DNA of 64,000 bases from Lachnospiraceae bacterium. Its GTDB lineage: Bacteria; Bacillota; Clostridia; Lachnospirales; Lachnospiraceae. Under the pieces are notes generated by a model. The model searched no databases. It saw only the letters and a program-made list of their open reading frames with translations, and was not told where the DNA came from. Of the stretch, positions 36,914 to 46,758 are shown in pieces. The stretch spans positions 62,001-126,000 of the forward strand of contig JAJQCZ010000004.1 of the NCBI GenBank assembly GCA_021202465.1. The letters are read 5' to 3'. Made by a program: the position numbers and the translations under genes. Within the stretch, counting starts at the first letter, position 1. Every line of letters begins with the position of its first letter.

Positions 36914-37015
36914 GTACAAACGGATCAGGCAGCAGAGATTGTGTAGCCGGGCTGTTTACAGCAGCAGATGACGGAAGCATCTGTGGGACAGGGTTTGTTC
37001 CTACAGGTGTTTTTT
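36914..37015 (+). ncRNA. NiCo (czcD) riboswitch with overlapping terminator
   Basis: A four-stem aptamer matching the NiCo class that senses Ni2+/Co2+. P1: ACAAAC (36916-36921) with GTTTGT (36993-36998). The conserved AGCCGGGCTG junction follows. P3: GCTG/CAGC around TTTA. P4: CAGATG (36965-36970) with CATCTG (36978-36983), then the conserved TGTGGGACAG. An intrinsic terminator overlaps it: CTGTGGGA (36981-36988) pairs with TCCTACAG (36999-37006), followed by GTG and six T (37010-37015). The terminator takes bases from P4 and encloses the 3' arm of P1, so metal binding should prevent termination and switch on the efflux gene. The P2 stem is short and less clear. Confidence 0.88.
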
Positions 37016-37065
37016 ATCTAAGTCCGGTCATTCTCTGACTGCCGCATCAGAAAGGCAGACCCTTT

Positions 37066-38001
37066 ATGATAAGCAGAAATAAGAAATCAGAGAATGAACA
37101 CCTGGCTATGCGGGTGTCGGTGAATACGATCTTCGTCAACCTGCTTCTGTCGGTGCTTAAACTGGCCGCCGGAGTACTGGCTCATTCCGGCGCCATGCTT
37201 TCTGACGGTGTTCATTCCGCCTCGGATGTGCTGAGTACGCTCGTTGTCATGGTCGGTGTGAAGCTTTCCGGACGGGCCTCCGACAAGAATCACCCCTATG
37301 GTCATGAGCGGCTGGAGCGTGTGGCGGCGATCATCCTGTCGCTTCTCCTCGGCGTGACCGGCGTGGGGATCGGTTACAGCGGTATTGAGAAGATTGCTGA
37401 GAGCCTGCGGGGGGCGCTGACCATCGAGACGCCCGGTCTGACGGCGCTGATCGTGGCCGTGATCTCCATTGCAGTGAAGGAGGGCATGTACTGGTATACC
37501 CGGGCCGCAGCGAAACGGATTCATTCCGGCGCCATGATGGCGGATGCCTGGCATCATCGCTCGGATGCTCTTTCTTCAGTAGGCAGCTTTATCGGTATTC
37601 TGGGCGCCCGCCTCGGATATCCGATCCTGGATCCGGCGGCCAGTCTGGTCATCTGTCTCTTCATCCTGAAGGCAGCGGCAGACATTTTCCTGGACGCAGT
37701 GCGCAAGATGACCGATGAATCCTGCGGGGATGAGGTCATGGAGCAGATGCGTCATGTGATCCTGGCGCAGGACGGGGTGCTGGGCATCGACCTGCTGCGG
37801 ACACGGATGTTCGGCGCGCGCATCTATGTGGATGTGGAGATCTGCGCCGACGGGGAGAAGACGCTGCGGGAAACGCACCGCATCGCCGAGAAGGTTCACC
37901 ATGCAATCGAGGGGAGCTTTGAGGAGGTCAAACACTGTATGGTTCATGTAAATCCGGATGAAGAGAAGGATGCGGAAGGGACGGTACCCGGGAAAGAGTA
38001 A
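37066..38001 (+). CDS. czcD: CDF-family metal efflux transporter (predicted Ni/Co)
   Basis: 311 residues, cation diffusion facilitator. The TM domain (~15-215) has SGAMLSDGVHSASDV, whose first Asp is the metal-site DxxxD/HxxxD-type residue, GRASDKNHPYGHERLE, and a second site ADAWHHRSDALSS. The C-terminal cytoplasmic domain (~220-300) has the usual ferredoxin-like fold sequence and ends acidic. The specificity is inferred from the NiCo riboswitch immediately upstream. The ribosome site is weak; ATG 37066 is the first in frame. Confidence 0.93.
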   Translation: MISRNKKSENEHLAMRVSVNTIFVNLLLSVLKLAAGVLAHSGAMLSDGVHSASDVLSTLVVMVGVKLSGRASDKNHPYGHERLERVAAIILSLLLGVTGVGIGYSGIEKIAESLRGALTIETPGLTALIVAVISIAVKEGMYWYTRAAAKRIHSGAMMADAWHHRSDALSSVGSFIGILGARLGYPILDPAASLVICLFILKAAADIFLDAVRKMTDESCGDEVMEQMRHVILAQDGVLGIDLLRTRMFGARIYVDVEICADGEKTLRETHRIAEKVHHAIEGSFEEVKHCMVHVNPDEEKDAEGTVPGKE

Positions 38002-38002
38002 A

Positions 38003-38043
38003 ACAAATCCCCTGGCGCGGTGGATGTGCGTCAGGGGATTTGT
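38003..38043. terminator. Bidirectional terminator between czcD and the LTA-synthase-like gene
   Basis: A perfect 12-bp stem (ACAAATCCCCTG 38003-38014; CAGGGGATTTGT 38032-38043) between convergent genes. A U-run is limited, but the A/T-rich base of the stem can serve both directions. Confidence 0.75.
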
Positions 38044-38047
38044 GTGT

Positions 38048-39871
38048 TTATTCATCGGTCCGGTCGTTGTCGTACATCTGGTAGTACTGGAGACGGTTAT
38101 ATTCCTCCAGCAGCCCGGAGACCGTCTCATCGTCCTCGGAGAGATCATTTCCTTCGCTGTCGGCCAGCCGCTGGGTGGAGATGACGGAGATCTCTTCTGA
38201 CAGCCCGCTGAGATACTGCTGGTAGCTGGAGAGCGGCAGCCCGGCCGCTTCCAGGACTTTGGCGGCCAGATAGTTGATGCTGGTATCCTCGCCGGAGGCC
38301 TCCTCGATGTCGTAGTTGGCCCAGATGATATAGGGGACCAGATACCGTTTTTCATCGTCCTCCTCGGAGAGCGTGTCGCTGGATTTGCCCTGCATCTTCC
38401 AGATGGACTCGATGACGATATCGTTGGGCTGATGGTCGCCGAAGAAGACGATGATGGTCTCTTCGTCCTGCTCGGAGAAATACTCAATCAGCTCTTCCAG
38501 CGCGTCGTCGGAGAGCTTCATCAGGGACAGGTAGCGGTTCAGACGGGCGTTCGACGCCGCTCCTTCCGCCGTGATGTTCACGTCGAAGTTGTCGTAATCG
38601 TCGCTGTAGCCGCTGTGGTTCTGCATTGTGACCGTGAAGCAGAACAGAGGCGTACCTTCTTCTTTGTTTTCATAAAGCTCGATGATCTTGTCGAAGCAGG
38701 ATTCGTCACTGATGTATTTGCGGATGCGTGTGGCATTGGTAAAGTCGGTGTTGAAGAGGATGGTATCAAAACCGAAATACTGATAAACCTTGTCGCGGTT
38801 CCAGCCGGTGCTGTTGTAGGGGTGCATGGCGGCGGTGGTGTAGCCCAGCGATTCCAGCCAGGAAACGACGGAGGTCTTGTTGCTGAAGATATATTGCTGG
38901 TAGGGAACGCTGCCGCCGGGCAGAAAGCGCATGGTGTTTCCGGTGAGGAATTCGTATTCGGAGTTGGCCGTGTTGCCGCCCTTGACGGAGACATTGAGGT
39001 AGCCGCTGATCGTGTTTTCCGCGTCGTCCTGCAGAGAGTGGACGAAGGGCATATAGTCCTCGTTGGTGTCAAAATCTCCCAGTACGGCCGGATCGGAGAA
39101 GGCCTCGTCCATGATGACGATGATATTGGGCGTTGATTCAGCCTCCGTCTCCTCCTCGTACTCTGCCAGGGTCGCCTCGGCTTCCTCGGCGGAGTAATTG
39201 TCGGGTACATCAACGGTCAGATATTTCAGATCCATGAGGAAGGCGGTGGTGAAACCGTTTTTCTTCGCCATATAGTTGGGTGTGAAAAGTGTATTGTCAA
39301 GGTTCAGGGCATCAATAAAAGAATCCTGGTGCAGCAGCGTGGTATACCCGCACAGAAGGAGAACGGCGGCCAGCACGGCGGCCAGACGTTTTACGGCGTG
39401 CCCCCGGGGAAGCTTCAGACGGCAGAAGAGTCCGCCGACGAAGAGCACCGTGAGCACGGCCAGAGCGATGCCGCAGGACATCGTGATATGGTATTCGTAG
39501 TTGCCCGCCACACTGGCCGCCGTCCGCAGGGAGAAGATGTCCCAGGGAACGATGGGTGTAGAACGGAACTGAATGACGAAATAGTTGGCCAGTCCGATGA
39601 TGAGAAACAGGAGGCTGCCGCCCATCACGGCGCAGCGTACCCGCCGTGTCAGGAAGAAGAGCAGAAGATAAATCAATTCGTAAAAGAGGATGTTCCACAG
39701 CTGTACCGGGATGCTCATATATTCCCAGGGATTGTGTGTCATCCACTCCAGGCAGTAGAAGGCGATGATGGGAGACAGAAAAAGCATCAGACATGAGTAG
39801 ATGCGCTGGATGTGAGAAAGGGGCGCGTCACGCCGGACGGAACGCGGAGTATGACTGGATTCAGATAACAT
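38048..39871 (-). CDS. LTA synthase-family sulfatase-fold protein
   Basis: 607 residues from ATG 39871, with CCGGAGG 7 bases before it; an ATG at 39895 is upstream of that site. About five TM helices (~20-205) precede an extracellular alkaline phosphatase/sulfatase-fold domain. Catalytic features: metal Glu/Asp in IIVIMDEAFSD, the nucleophile Thr in KGGNTANSEYEFLTG, and FFGDHQPND near the end. The family transfers glycerol-phosphate from phosphatidylglycerol or other phospho-groups to the envelope. It is not certain that it makes LTA itself. Confidence 0.9.
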   Translation of the reverse strand: MLSESSHTPRSVRRDAPLSHIQRIYSCLMLFLSPIIAFYCLEWMTHNPWEYMSIPVQLWNILFYELIYLLLFFLTRRVRCAVMGGSLLFLIIGLANYFVIQFRSTPIVPWDIFSLRTAASVAGNYEYHITMSCGIALAVLTVLFVGGLFCRLKLPRGHAVKRLAAVLAAVLLLCGYTTLLHQDSFIDALNLDNTLFTPNYMAKKNGFTTAFLMDLKYLTVDVPDNYSAEEAEATLAEYEEETEAESTPNIIVIMDEAFSDPAVLGDFDTNEDYMPFVHSLQDDAENTISGYLNVSVKGGNTANSEYEFLTGNTMRFLPGGSVPYQQYIFSNKTSVVSWLESLGYTTAAMHPYNSTGWNRDKVYQYFGFDTILFNTDFTNATRIRKYISDESCFDKIIELYENKEEGTPLFCFTVTMQNHSGYSDDYDNFDVNITAEGAASNARLNRYLSLMKLSDDALEELIEYFSEQDEETIIVFFGDHQPNDIVIESIWKMQGKSSDTLSEEDDEKRYLVPYIIWANYDIEEASGEDTSINYLAAKVLEAAGLPLSSYQQYLSGLSEEISVISTQRLADSEGNDLSEDDETVSGLLEEYNRLQYYQMYDNDRTDE

Positions 39872-40106
39872 AAAATGCCTCCGGATATAATTCATGTAAA
39901 ATCAGGGTAAAACCGTTTTGCATTATAGCATTGGAACCGACTAAGAACAAGACGGGAAGACCGTTTCCGGAAAACAGGCATGAAATCCGGGAAAAGCGTG
40001 CCGCATAAAGTGCAGGAAGCGGTTGAAAAAAGCGAATACTCGGTTTATAATGAGGAACATATGTCAGGGATTTTCAAAAGTCACTGTGCAGGAAGGAGAT
40101 TGCTGT

Positions 40107-41021
40107 ATGGAACCGTTGAATCTGCGCGGCGAGAGACACCGCGTCTCCGTGATCGGCTGGGGGCTGGTCTTCCTGCTGCTGGTGACCAATGCCGCCGATA
40201 TCGTGCTGCTGTTTCTGGCGGTGATGGTGGATCCCGTGGTTGCACTGAGCACAGAGGGAGCCAGCTGGATCGCGTCAGCGGCACAGTTTCTCCTGGGGTA
40301 TCCGGTCTGTCTGCTGATTCTTGCCGGGATTCCGGCGGATCCGATGGAGACATACCGCCTGCGGCCGGGACAGCTGGCGGATGCGGCTTTTGCCTGCTGC
40401 TTTCTGCTTGTGACCGGGAGCCTGCTGGGACAGGCGGTGAGCGGGATTATTTCGGGAATCCTCGGATATGAGACGCAGAACATTGTCAGTGAATCCATTT
40501 CCTCCACGTCCCTCTTTTATAACCTGGTCACCACGGTGGTGGCGGCTCCGGTGTGCGAGGAACTGGTGTGCCGGAAGGGGATCATCGACCGCATGAACCG
40601 GCTGGGGGATCGCCCGGCGATTCTCGTGTCGGCGCTGCTGTTCGCCCTGCTTCATGGGAATTTTTATCAGTTTTTCTACGCGTTCGGTGTGGGGCTGGTC
40701 TTTGGATATATTTACGTGAGGACCGGACTGATTCGCTATACGATCGGGATTCACATGGCGATCAATCTGCTGTGCGGTGTGATGCCGGATGTCTGGTATC
40801 AGATCGGCGGGGATGCGGCGGCAATTCTCTGGGAGCTGCTTCTGGTGGCCGCGGCGGCGGTCGGTCTGGTGCGTTTCTGCGTACGCTTTCGAAGGAGGCG
40901 TCTGCTGCGGGGCTGGATCGCCCTGCCGGGGAATCGCTGGGGGTTCATTGTCTTCCCGAATGCCGGGATGATTGCGTTTCTGATCTGCAGCGCGGTGCTG
41001 TTTGTGTTATATCTGTTGTAA
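40107..41021 (+). CDS. CPBP-family intramembrane metalloprotease
   Basis: 304 residues, about eight hydrophobic segments. The CPBP (Abi/CAAX) motifs are present: EELVCRKGIIDRM (EExxxR, motif 1), LLFALLHGNFYQFFYAFGVG (FxxxH-like, motif 2) and a later IGIHMAINLL (HxxxN, motif 3). Start ATG 40107 is preceded by GGAAGGAG. Substrate unknown. The plsX start lies 19 bases downstream, so it may be the first gene of the plsX operon. Confidence 0.9.
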   Translation: MEPLNLRGERHRVSVIGWGLVFLLLVTNAADIVLLFLAVMVDPVVALSTEGASWIASAAQFLLGYPVCLLILAGIPADPMETYRLRPGQLADAAFACCFLLVTGSLLGQAVSGIISGILGYETQNIVSESISSTSLFYNLVTTVVAAPVCEELVCRKGIIDRMNRLGDRPAILVSALLFALLHGNFYQFFYAFGVGLVFGYIYVRTGLIRYTIGIHMAINLLCGVMPDVWYQIGGDAAAILWELLLVAAAAVGLVRFCVRFRRRRLLRGWIALPGNRWGFIVFPNAGMIAFLICSAVLFVLYLL

Positions 41022-41040
41022 GAGGATGCGGGAGGTGCGC

Positions 41041-42054
41041 ATGAGTGATTTGACGAGAGTGGCTGTAGACGCCATGGGCGGCGATAACGCGCCGGAGGAG
41101 GTCGTGAAGGGAGCTGTGGAAGCGGTGAATGCCAGCGAACGGGTGAAGGTGTTCCTGGTGGGACGCCCCGAGGCGATCGAACCGCTGCTGGCGGGCGCTC
41201 ATTACCCGGAAGACCGTCTGGAGATCGTACCGGCCTCCGAGGTCATCGAGACCGGAGACCCGCCGGTGCAGTCCATTCGCCGGAAGAAGGATTCCTCGAT
41301 CGTGGTCGGGGAAAGAATGATCCGGGAACAGAAGGCGGATGCCTTCGTCTCGGCTGGAAGTACCGGCGCGGTGCTGGTGGGAGGCCGGCTTCTGGTGGGC
41401 CGTATCCGCGGCATCGAGCGCACGCCGCTGGCTCCGCTGATCCCCACGGAGAAGGGCTTCTCCCTGCTGATCGACTGCGGCGCCAATGTGGACGCACGGA
41501 GCAGCCATCTGGTGCAGTTTGCCCGCATGGGTTCTATCTATATGGAGCACGTTGTGGGAATCAAAAATCCCCGGGTCGCGCTGGTGAACATCGGCCTGGA
41601 GGAGGAGAAGGGAAATGCCCTGGTCAAGGAGACCTATCCGCTGCTCAAGGCCTGTAAGGATATTAACTTTATCGGCAGCGTTGAGGCGCGGGAGATTCCC
41701 CGCGGCTATGCCGATGTGATCGTCTGTGAGGCCTTCACGGGCAATGTGATCCTGAAGCTGTATGAGGGAACGGCCAGTACCCTGGTCGACATGATCAAAA
41801 AGAGCCTGATGGGCAATCTGCGTTCGAAGATCGGAGGGCTGCTGATCAAGCCGGCTCTGAAGCAGACCATGAAGGGGCTCAGCACCAGCGACAACGGAGG
41901 AGCTCCGCTGCTGGGACTCAACGGTCTGGTCGTGAAGACGCATGGCAGCAGCAAGGCGGATGAGATCCGCAATTCCATTCTTCAGTGCATCACCTTCCGG
42001 GAACAGGACATCACCGGGAAGATCCGCGCGAGCCTGGCTGCGGAGGAGTCATAG
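41041..42054 (+). CDS. plsX: Phosphate acyltransferase PlsX
   Basis: Makes acyl-phosphate from acyl-ACP for phospholipid synthesis at the membrane. 337 residues from ATG 41041 (GGGAGGTGCGC upstream): VAVDAMGGDNAPEEVVKGA at the start, SAGSTGAVLVGG, LIDCGANVDARSSHLVQFA, and the substrate-channel segment VCEAFTGNVILKLYEG. fapR is not adjacent. acpP follows after 61 bases. Confidence 0.97.
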   Translation: MSDLTRVAVDAMGGDNAPEEVVKGAVEAVNASERVKVFLVGRPEAIEPLLAGAHYPEDRLEIVPASEVIETGDPPVQSIRRKKDSSIVVGERMIREQKADAFVSAGSTGAVLVGGRLLVGRIRGIERTPLAPLIPTEKGFSLLIDCGANVDARSSHLVQFARMGSIYMEHVVGIKNPRVALVNIGLEEEKGNALVKETYPLLKACKDINFIGSVEAREIPRGYADVIVCEAFTGNVILKLYEGTASTLVDMIKKSLMGNLRSKIGGLLIKPALKQTMKGLSTSDNGGAPLLGLNGLVVKTHGSSKADEIRNSILQCITFREQDITGKIRASLAAEES

Positions 42055-42115
42055 AGGGAGGCGGGGAAACCCCCGTATAAAACATAAAATATTTTTTTCA
42101 GGAGGTTGTTGTATT

Positions 42116-42349
42116 ATGGAATTTGAGAAATTGCAGGAGATCATCGCAGGCGTACTGAGTCTGGATGCGGCGTCCATCACGGCGGAGAAATCCTTCGAGG
42201 ACGACCTGGAGGCGGATTCCCTGGATCGCATGGAGATCATCATGCAGATTGAGGATGAGATGGGAATCGAAATCTCCGACGACGCGCTGGAGAAGATCAT
42301 CACCGTGGGAGATGCCTACGAGGAGATCAAAAAATCTGTGGATGCATGA
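42116..42349 (+). CDS. acpP: Acyl carrier protein
   Basis: 77 residues, highly acidic. The phosphopantetheine site is Ser35 in LEADSLDRMEI. Start ATG 42116 follows CAGGAGG. Its place between plsX and rnc is the common Gram-positive order and fits supply of acyl chains to PlsX and fatty acid synthase. Confidence 0.96.
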   Translation: MEFEKLQEIIAGVLSLDAASITAEKSFEDDLEADSLDRMEIIMQIEDEMGIEISDDALEKIITVGDAYEEIKKSVDA

Positions 42350-42450
42350 ATGGATTGACATGGAGGCGTCCCGGCGCAGGAGGGCTTGTGCCGGGACGTG
42401 TTCTGCCTTTCCGCAGGTTTACTGAGAGTCCGTGCAGGGCAGGAGGGAAG

Positions 42451-43167
42451 ATGTTGAGAGAGAAAGAGAGTCGGGAGAGGCTGACGCGACTGCAGGAGAG
42501 GGTGGGATATTATTTTCATGATCCGGAACTGCTGCGGCGGGCGATGATGCACAGCTCCTATACCAACGAACATGGAATGGAACGTCTGGAATGCAACGAG
42601 CGGCTGGAATTCCTCGGAGATGCCGTGCTGGAGCTGGCTTCCAGTGAATTTCTGTATGTCAATTATCCCGGTTATCCGGAGGGAGAGATGACGAAGCTGC
42701 GCGCCAGCATCGTCTGCGAGCCGACGCTGGCAGACTGCGCGGAGGCGCTGGGACTGCGTGAGTGCCTGCTTCTGGGAAAAGGCGAAGAAGCGACCGGGGG
42801 ACGGACGCGGCCTTCGATCACTTCGGACGCGCTGGAGGCGCTGATCGGGGCGATTTATCTGGATGGTGGTTTTGCTAGTGCAAAGGAATTTGTATGGAAA
42901 TATATCATGAATGACATCGAGAACCGGAAACTCTTTTATGATAGCAAGACAATCCTTCAGGAAATGGTGCAGGAGAGGGAGCTGGGTGAGCTGACATACC
43001 GTCTCCTGAAGACGGAGGGACCGGATCACTGCAAGGTCTTTACCTCCCAGGTGCTGATCGACGGCGCACCCCGGGGCGTCGGGTCGGGACACAACAAGAA
43101 GCTCGCGGAGCAGGCGGCGGCTTACCAGGCAATCCGCAGGCTGAAAGAGGGGGGCGCATGTATTTAA
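42451..43167 (+). CDS. rnc: Ribonuclease III
   Basis: Double-strand-specific endonuclease for rRNA and mRNA processing. 238 residues from ATG 42451 (AGGAGGGA upstream). The RNase III signature NERLEFLGDAVLEL is near residue 45, with the second metal-site region TSDALEALIGAIYLDGG. The C-terminal dsRNA-binding domain (~160-235) ends GSGHNKKLAEQAAAYQAI. The gene overlaps smc by 10 bases. Confidence 0.96.
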   Translation: MLREKESRERLTRLQERVGYYFHDPELLRRAMMHSSYTNEHGMERLECNERLEFLGDAVLELASSEFLYVNYPGYPEGEMTKLRASIVCEPTLADCAEALGLRECLLLGKGEEATGGRTRPSITSDALEALIGAIYLDGGFASAKEFVWKYIMNDIENRKLFYDSKTILQEMVQERELGELTYRLLKTEGPDHCKVFTSQVLIDGAPRGVGSGHNKKLAEQAAAYQAIRRLKEGGACI

Positions 43168-46100
43168 AGAAAATCGAGGCGCAGGGCTTCAAGTCCTTCG
43201 CCAATAAGACGGTCCTGGAGTTTCACCGGGGAATCATGGGCATCGTCGGTCCGAACGGCAGCGGCAAGAGCAATGTGGCGGATGCGGTCCGCTGGGTGCT
43301 CGGCGAACAGAGTGCCCGCCAGCTGCGCGGCTCCAACATGCAGGACGTGATCTTTGCCGGGACGGAGAGCCGCAAACCGCAGGGTTTTGCGTCGGTGGCG
43401 CTGACCATTGATAACAGTGATCATATGCTGGCGGTGGATTTTGATGAGGTCACGGTGGCCCGGCGGGTGTATCGCTCCGGAGAGAGTGAGTACCTGCTGA
43501 ACGGTCATCTGTGCCGTCTGCGGGATATTCAGGAGCTTTTTTACGATACCGGGGTCGGCAAGGAAGGCTATTCCATCATCGGGCAGGGTCAGATCGACAA
43601 GATCCTCAGCGGCCGGCCGGAGGACCGCCGGGAGCTTTTTGATGAGGCGGCGGGCATCGTCAAGTTTAAGCGCCGCAGGCATATCACGGAGAAGAAGCTG
43701 GAGACGGAGGAGGGGAACCTCGTCCGTGTGACAGATATCCTGCATGAGCTGGAGAAGCAGGTGGGTCCGCTGGAACGCCAGTCGGAGAAGGCCCGGCAGT
43801 ATCTGAAATGGAAGGACGAGCTGAAGCAGGCAGATTTGCAGGCCTACTGCCTGGAATCGGCGGAGTATAAGCGGCGTCTGGCGGAGGCGGAGAAGAATCT
43901 CTCCATCGTGCAGGAAGACCGCGACCATACGAAGCGGCAGTCGGAGGAAATGAAGGACCGCTATGATGCTCTGACGGAGGAGCGCAGCGAGGCGGAGTCC
44001 CGTCTGACAGCCTCCCGGGATGCTCTGGCGGAGAAGAAGGTGAAACGGGAGAAGCTCGAGGGGCAGATCCGCATCCTGGAGGAGCAGATTCAGGCGGCCC
44101 GGGCCAGCGGCGAGCAGGTCCGGGAGAGGATCGCTGCGCTGGAGCAGGAAGCACAGGCGAAGGAAGAACAGCGGGAGACGCTGGCGGAGCAGCGTGAGGA
44201 GCTGGCCCGGAAGCGGGATGAGCGGGAGCGTGAGGCAGATCGTTTGAGCCGGGAGCAGACCGCCTGTCAGGCGGCCATCCGGCAGCGGGAGCTTCATCTG
44301 GAGGACAGCCAGCGGCAGCAGCGGGAGCTGCTGGAGGAAAAAGCGGAGCTGGGGGCTTCCCTGAAGCGCTGTGAGACGATGCTGGAGCAGGTACAGAACC
44401 GGGTGGATGAGACGGAGCGGCTCGCCGGGGAGGAGCGGCAGCGAGAGGAAGAGCTGGCCGCGCAGACCGGGACACTGACAGCGCAACTGGCGGAGCGCGA
44501 GGCGGAGGAACAGCGGCAGAAGGATGCGCTGGATGAGGCGGTCGGCGCGCTGGAGACGGCGGAATGGGAACTGAAGGATCATAACCGCCGGGCCTCCTCC
44601 CTGGATCAGAAATATCATTCTCTGAAATCGCGCCGGGATTCTCTGGTGAATCTGACGGAGCGTTACGAGGGCTACGGCAGCAGTATCCGCAGGGTCATGG
44701 AGAGAAAGAAAGACACGCCCGGTATCCGCGGGGTCGTCGCCGATCTTTTTCATACGGACCGCAGATATGAGACGGCGCTGGAGACGGCGCTGGGCGGGCG
44801 GATTCAGAATATCGTCACGGATACCGAGCAGACGGCCCGGGATCTGATTGAGTATCTGAAGAAAAACCGGCTGGGACGCGCTACCTTTTTGCCTCTGTCG
44901 AGCGTCCGGGGGAAGAACAGCTTTCCGCGTCCGGAGGCTCTCCGGGAGCCCGGCGCGCTGGGGATTGCCAGCGAGCTGGTACAGACCGAAGAAGAATATC
45001 GCGGGATCGCGGCACACTTGCTGGGGCGCTATCTGGTAGTGGATACCATTGATCATGCGTTGGCGATTGCAGCCCGTTATAAATACTCGCTCAACCTGGT
45101 TACGCTGGAGGGAGAGCTGCTGAGCCCCGGCGGCGCCATGACCGGCGGCAACTATCGGAACAACAGCAACCTGCTGGGACGGCGCCGGGAGATCGATGAG
45201 CTGGCGAAATCGATTCGTCAGGTGCAGAATGAACAGGAGCAGTGCCGGTTAGAGATACGTACTCTTGAGCAGCAGATCACGCAGATTCGCGGACAGATGG
45301 AGTCGCTGCGCCAGGAGACACACCGGCTGGAGCTGGAGAAAAATACTCTCTCCATGGATCTGGCGCGGCTTCATTCTGAGGCGGAGACTCTGCAGAAAGA
45401 GAGCCTGGACCGGGAGGCGGAGCGTGAACATCTGTCCGCAGAGCTGGATGAGTGGGAACAGGAAAGGAAAGAGCTGACAGAGAGTCTGGAAGAGCTGGAA
45501 CAGCGCTTGGCCGGTCTGACGCAGGGCGGTGAGGCGGACGGCGACCGGCTCGAGGAACAGCGCAGCCGTCTGGAAGAGCTGACGGCACAGATCGCCGCAG
45601 TCCGGCAGGAAGCCGTGTCTCTCGAACAGAGGGCCGGATTCCTGGGTGAGAACCTGAACCGTCTGTATTCCGAGAGTGAAAATGCCCGGCAGGAGGCCGA
45701 AGAATTGCAGCAGAGCCTAGCGGGGGGTGAAGAGCAGGCGGTGGAGAAGGAACGAACACGGGATGAACTCCGTGTTTCGGTGGAAGATGAGACAGCAGCC
45801 TGCAGCAGTCTGGAGCAGCAGATGGAGCAGCAGATCTCGGAACAGGAGACACTGGCGGCCCGCCAGAAGAAGATCTTTAATGACCGTGAGGATCTGAATG
45901 CCCGGTTGAGCGATCTGGACCGGGAGCTCTATCGCCTGCAGAATTCCGCGGAACGCCTGGAGGATCAGATCGCCAAGCAGGCGGATTATATATGGAAGGA
46001 ATACGAGATGACGCCCTCGGAGGCGGAGAAGACTGAGGTTCCGGAGGGGCTGAGTCTGACGGAGAGCCGCCGGGAGGCCGGGCGGGTGCGCCAGCAGATC

Positions 46101-46733
46101 CGGGAGCTGGGACCGGTGAATGTCAACGCCATCGAGGAATATAAGGAAGTCTCCGAACGCTATACCTTTATCCGTGCACAGCATGAGGATCTGGTGAAGG
46201 CGGCGGAGAGCCTGAAGAAGATTATCCGGGAGCTGGAGGCGGGGATGCGTACTCAGTTTCAGGAGAAATTCGCCCAGATTCAGAAGGAATTTGCCCGGGT
46301 ATTCCGGGAGCTCTTCGGGGGCGGACGGGGCAGTCTGGAGCTGCAGGAGGCCGACGACATCCTGGAAGCAGGCATCCTCATCAATGCGCAGCCGCCGGGC
46401 AAGAAGCTGCAGAACATGATGCAGCTCTCCGGCGGAGAGAAGGCTCTCTCGGCCATCGCGCTGCTTTTTGCGATCCAGAACCTGAAGCCGTCGCCCTTCT
46501 GCCTGCTGGATGAGATCGAGGCGGCGCTGGACGAGCCCAATGTGGACCGTTTTGCGCAGTATCTGGACAAGCTGAAGGATCATACACAGTTCATCGTTAT
46601 CACGCACCGGCGCGGCACCATGGAAATGGCGGATCGCCTCTACGGCATCACCATGCAGGAGAAGGGAGTATCGGCTCTTGTTTCCGTGGATCTGACCGAT
46701 GAGGCACTTGACGAACTGACAAATGGAACGTAA
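43158..46733 (+). CDS. smc: Chromosome segregation ATPase SMC
   Basis: 1191 residues, full length. Walker A GPNGSGKSNV (~31-40) in the N-terminal head, Q-loop QGFKSFANKT, long coiled coils (~165-500 and ~665-1020, dominated by E, R, Q, L), a hinge at ~510-640 (GIRGVVADLFHT, then GRIQNIVTDTEQTARDLIEYL split), the signature LSGGEKALSAIALLFA and Walker B FCLLDEIEAALDEPNV. It works with ScpAB, not in this window. Confidence 0.97.
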   Translation: MYLKKIEAQGFKSFANKTVLEFHRGIMGIVGPNGSGKSNVADAVRWVLGEQSARQLRGSNMQDVIFAGTESRKPQGFASVALTIDNSDHMLAVDFDEVTVARRVYRSGESEYLLNGHLCRLRDIQELFYDTGVGKEGYSIIGQGQIDKILSGRPEDRRELFDEAAGIVKFKRRRHITEKKLETEEGNLVRVTDILHELEKQVGPLERQSEKARQYLKWKDELKQADLQAYCLESAEYKRRLAEAEKNLSIVQEDRDHTKRQSEEMKDRYDALTEERSEAESRLTASRDALAEKKVKREKLEGQIRILEEQIQAARASGEQVRERIAALEQEAQAKEEQRETLAEQREELARKRDEREREADRLSREQTACQAAIRQRELHLEDSQRQQRELLEEKAELGASLKRCETMLEQVQNRVDETERLAGEERQREEELAAQTGTLTAQLAEREAEEQRQKDALDEAVGALETAEWELKDHNRRASSLDQKYHSLKSRRDSLVNLTERYEGYGSSIRRVMERKKDTPGIRGVVADLFHTDRRYETALETALGGRIQNIVTDTEQTARDLIEYLKKNRLGRATFLPLSSVRGKNSFPRPEALREPGALGIASELVQTEEEYRGIAAHLLGRYLVVDTIDHALAIAARYKYSLNLVTLEGELLSPGGAMTGGNYRNNSNLLGRRREIDELAKSIRQVQNEQEQCRLEIRTLEQQITQIRGQMESLRQETHRLELEKNTLSMDLARLHSEAETLQKESLDREAEREHLSAELDEWEQERKELTESLEELEQRLAGLTQGGEADGDRLEEQRSRLEELTAQIAAVRQEAVSLEQRAGFLGENLNRLYSESENARQEAEELQQSLAGGEEQAVEKERTRDELRVSVEDETAACSSLEQQMEQQISEQETLAARQKKIFNDREDLNARLSDLDRELYRLQNSAERLEDQIAKQADYIWKEYEMTPSEAEKTEVPEGLSLTESRREAGRVRQQIRELGPVNVNAIEEYKEVSERYTFIRAQHEDLVKAAESLKKIIRELEAGMRTQFQEKFAQIQKEFARVFRELFGGGRGSLELQEADDILEAGILINAQPPGKKLQNMMQLSGGEKALSAIALLFAIQNLKPSPFCLLDEIEAALDEPNVDRFAQYLDKLKDHTQFIVITHRRGTMEMADRLYGITMQEKGVSALVSVDLTDEALDELTNGT

Positions 46734-46758
46734 GATATAGTGTGAAGGGGAGGAAGAC

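Noticed and set aside
43164-45056. Long minus-strand open frame (630 codons) opposite smc
   Set aside because: Shadow of the coiled-coil codons of smc (low-complexity Leu/Pro/Arg product); no start signal.
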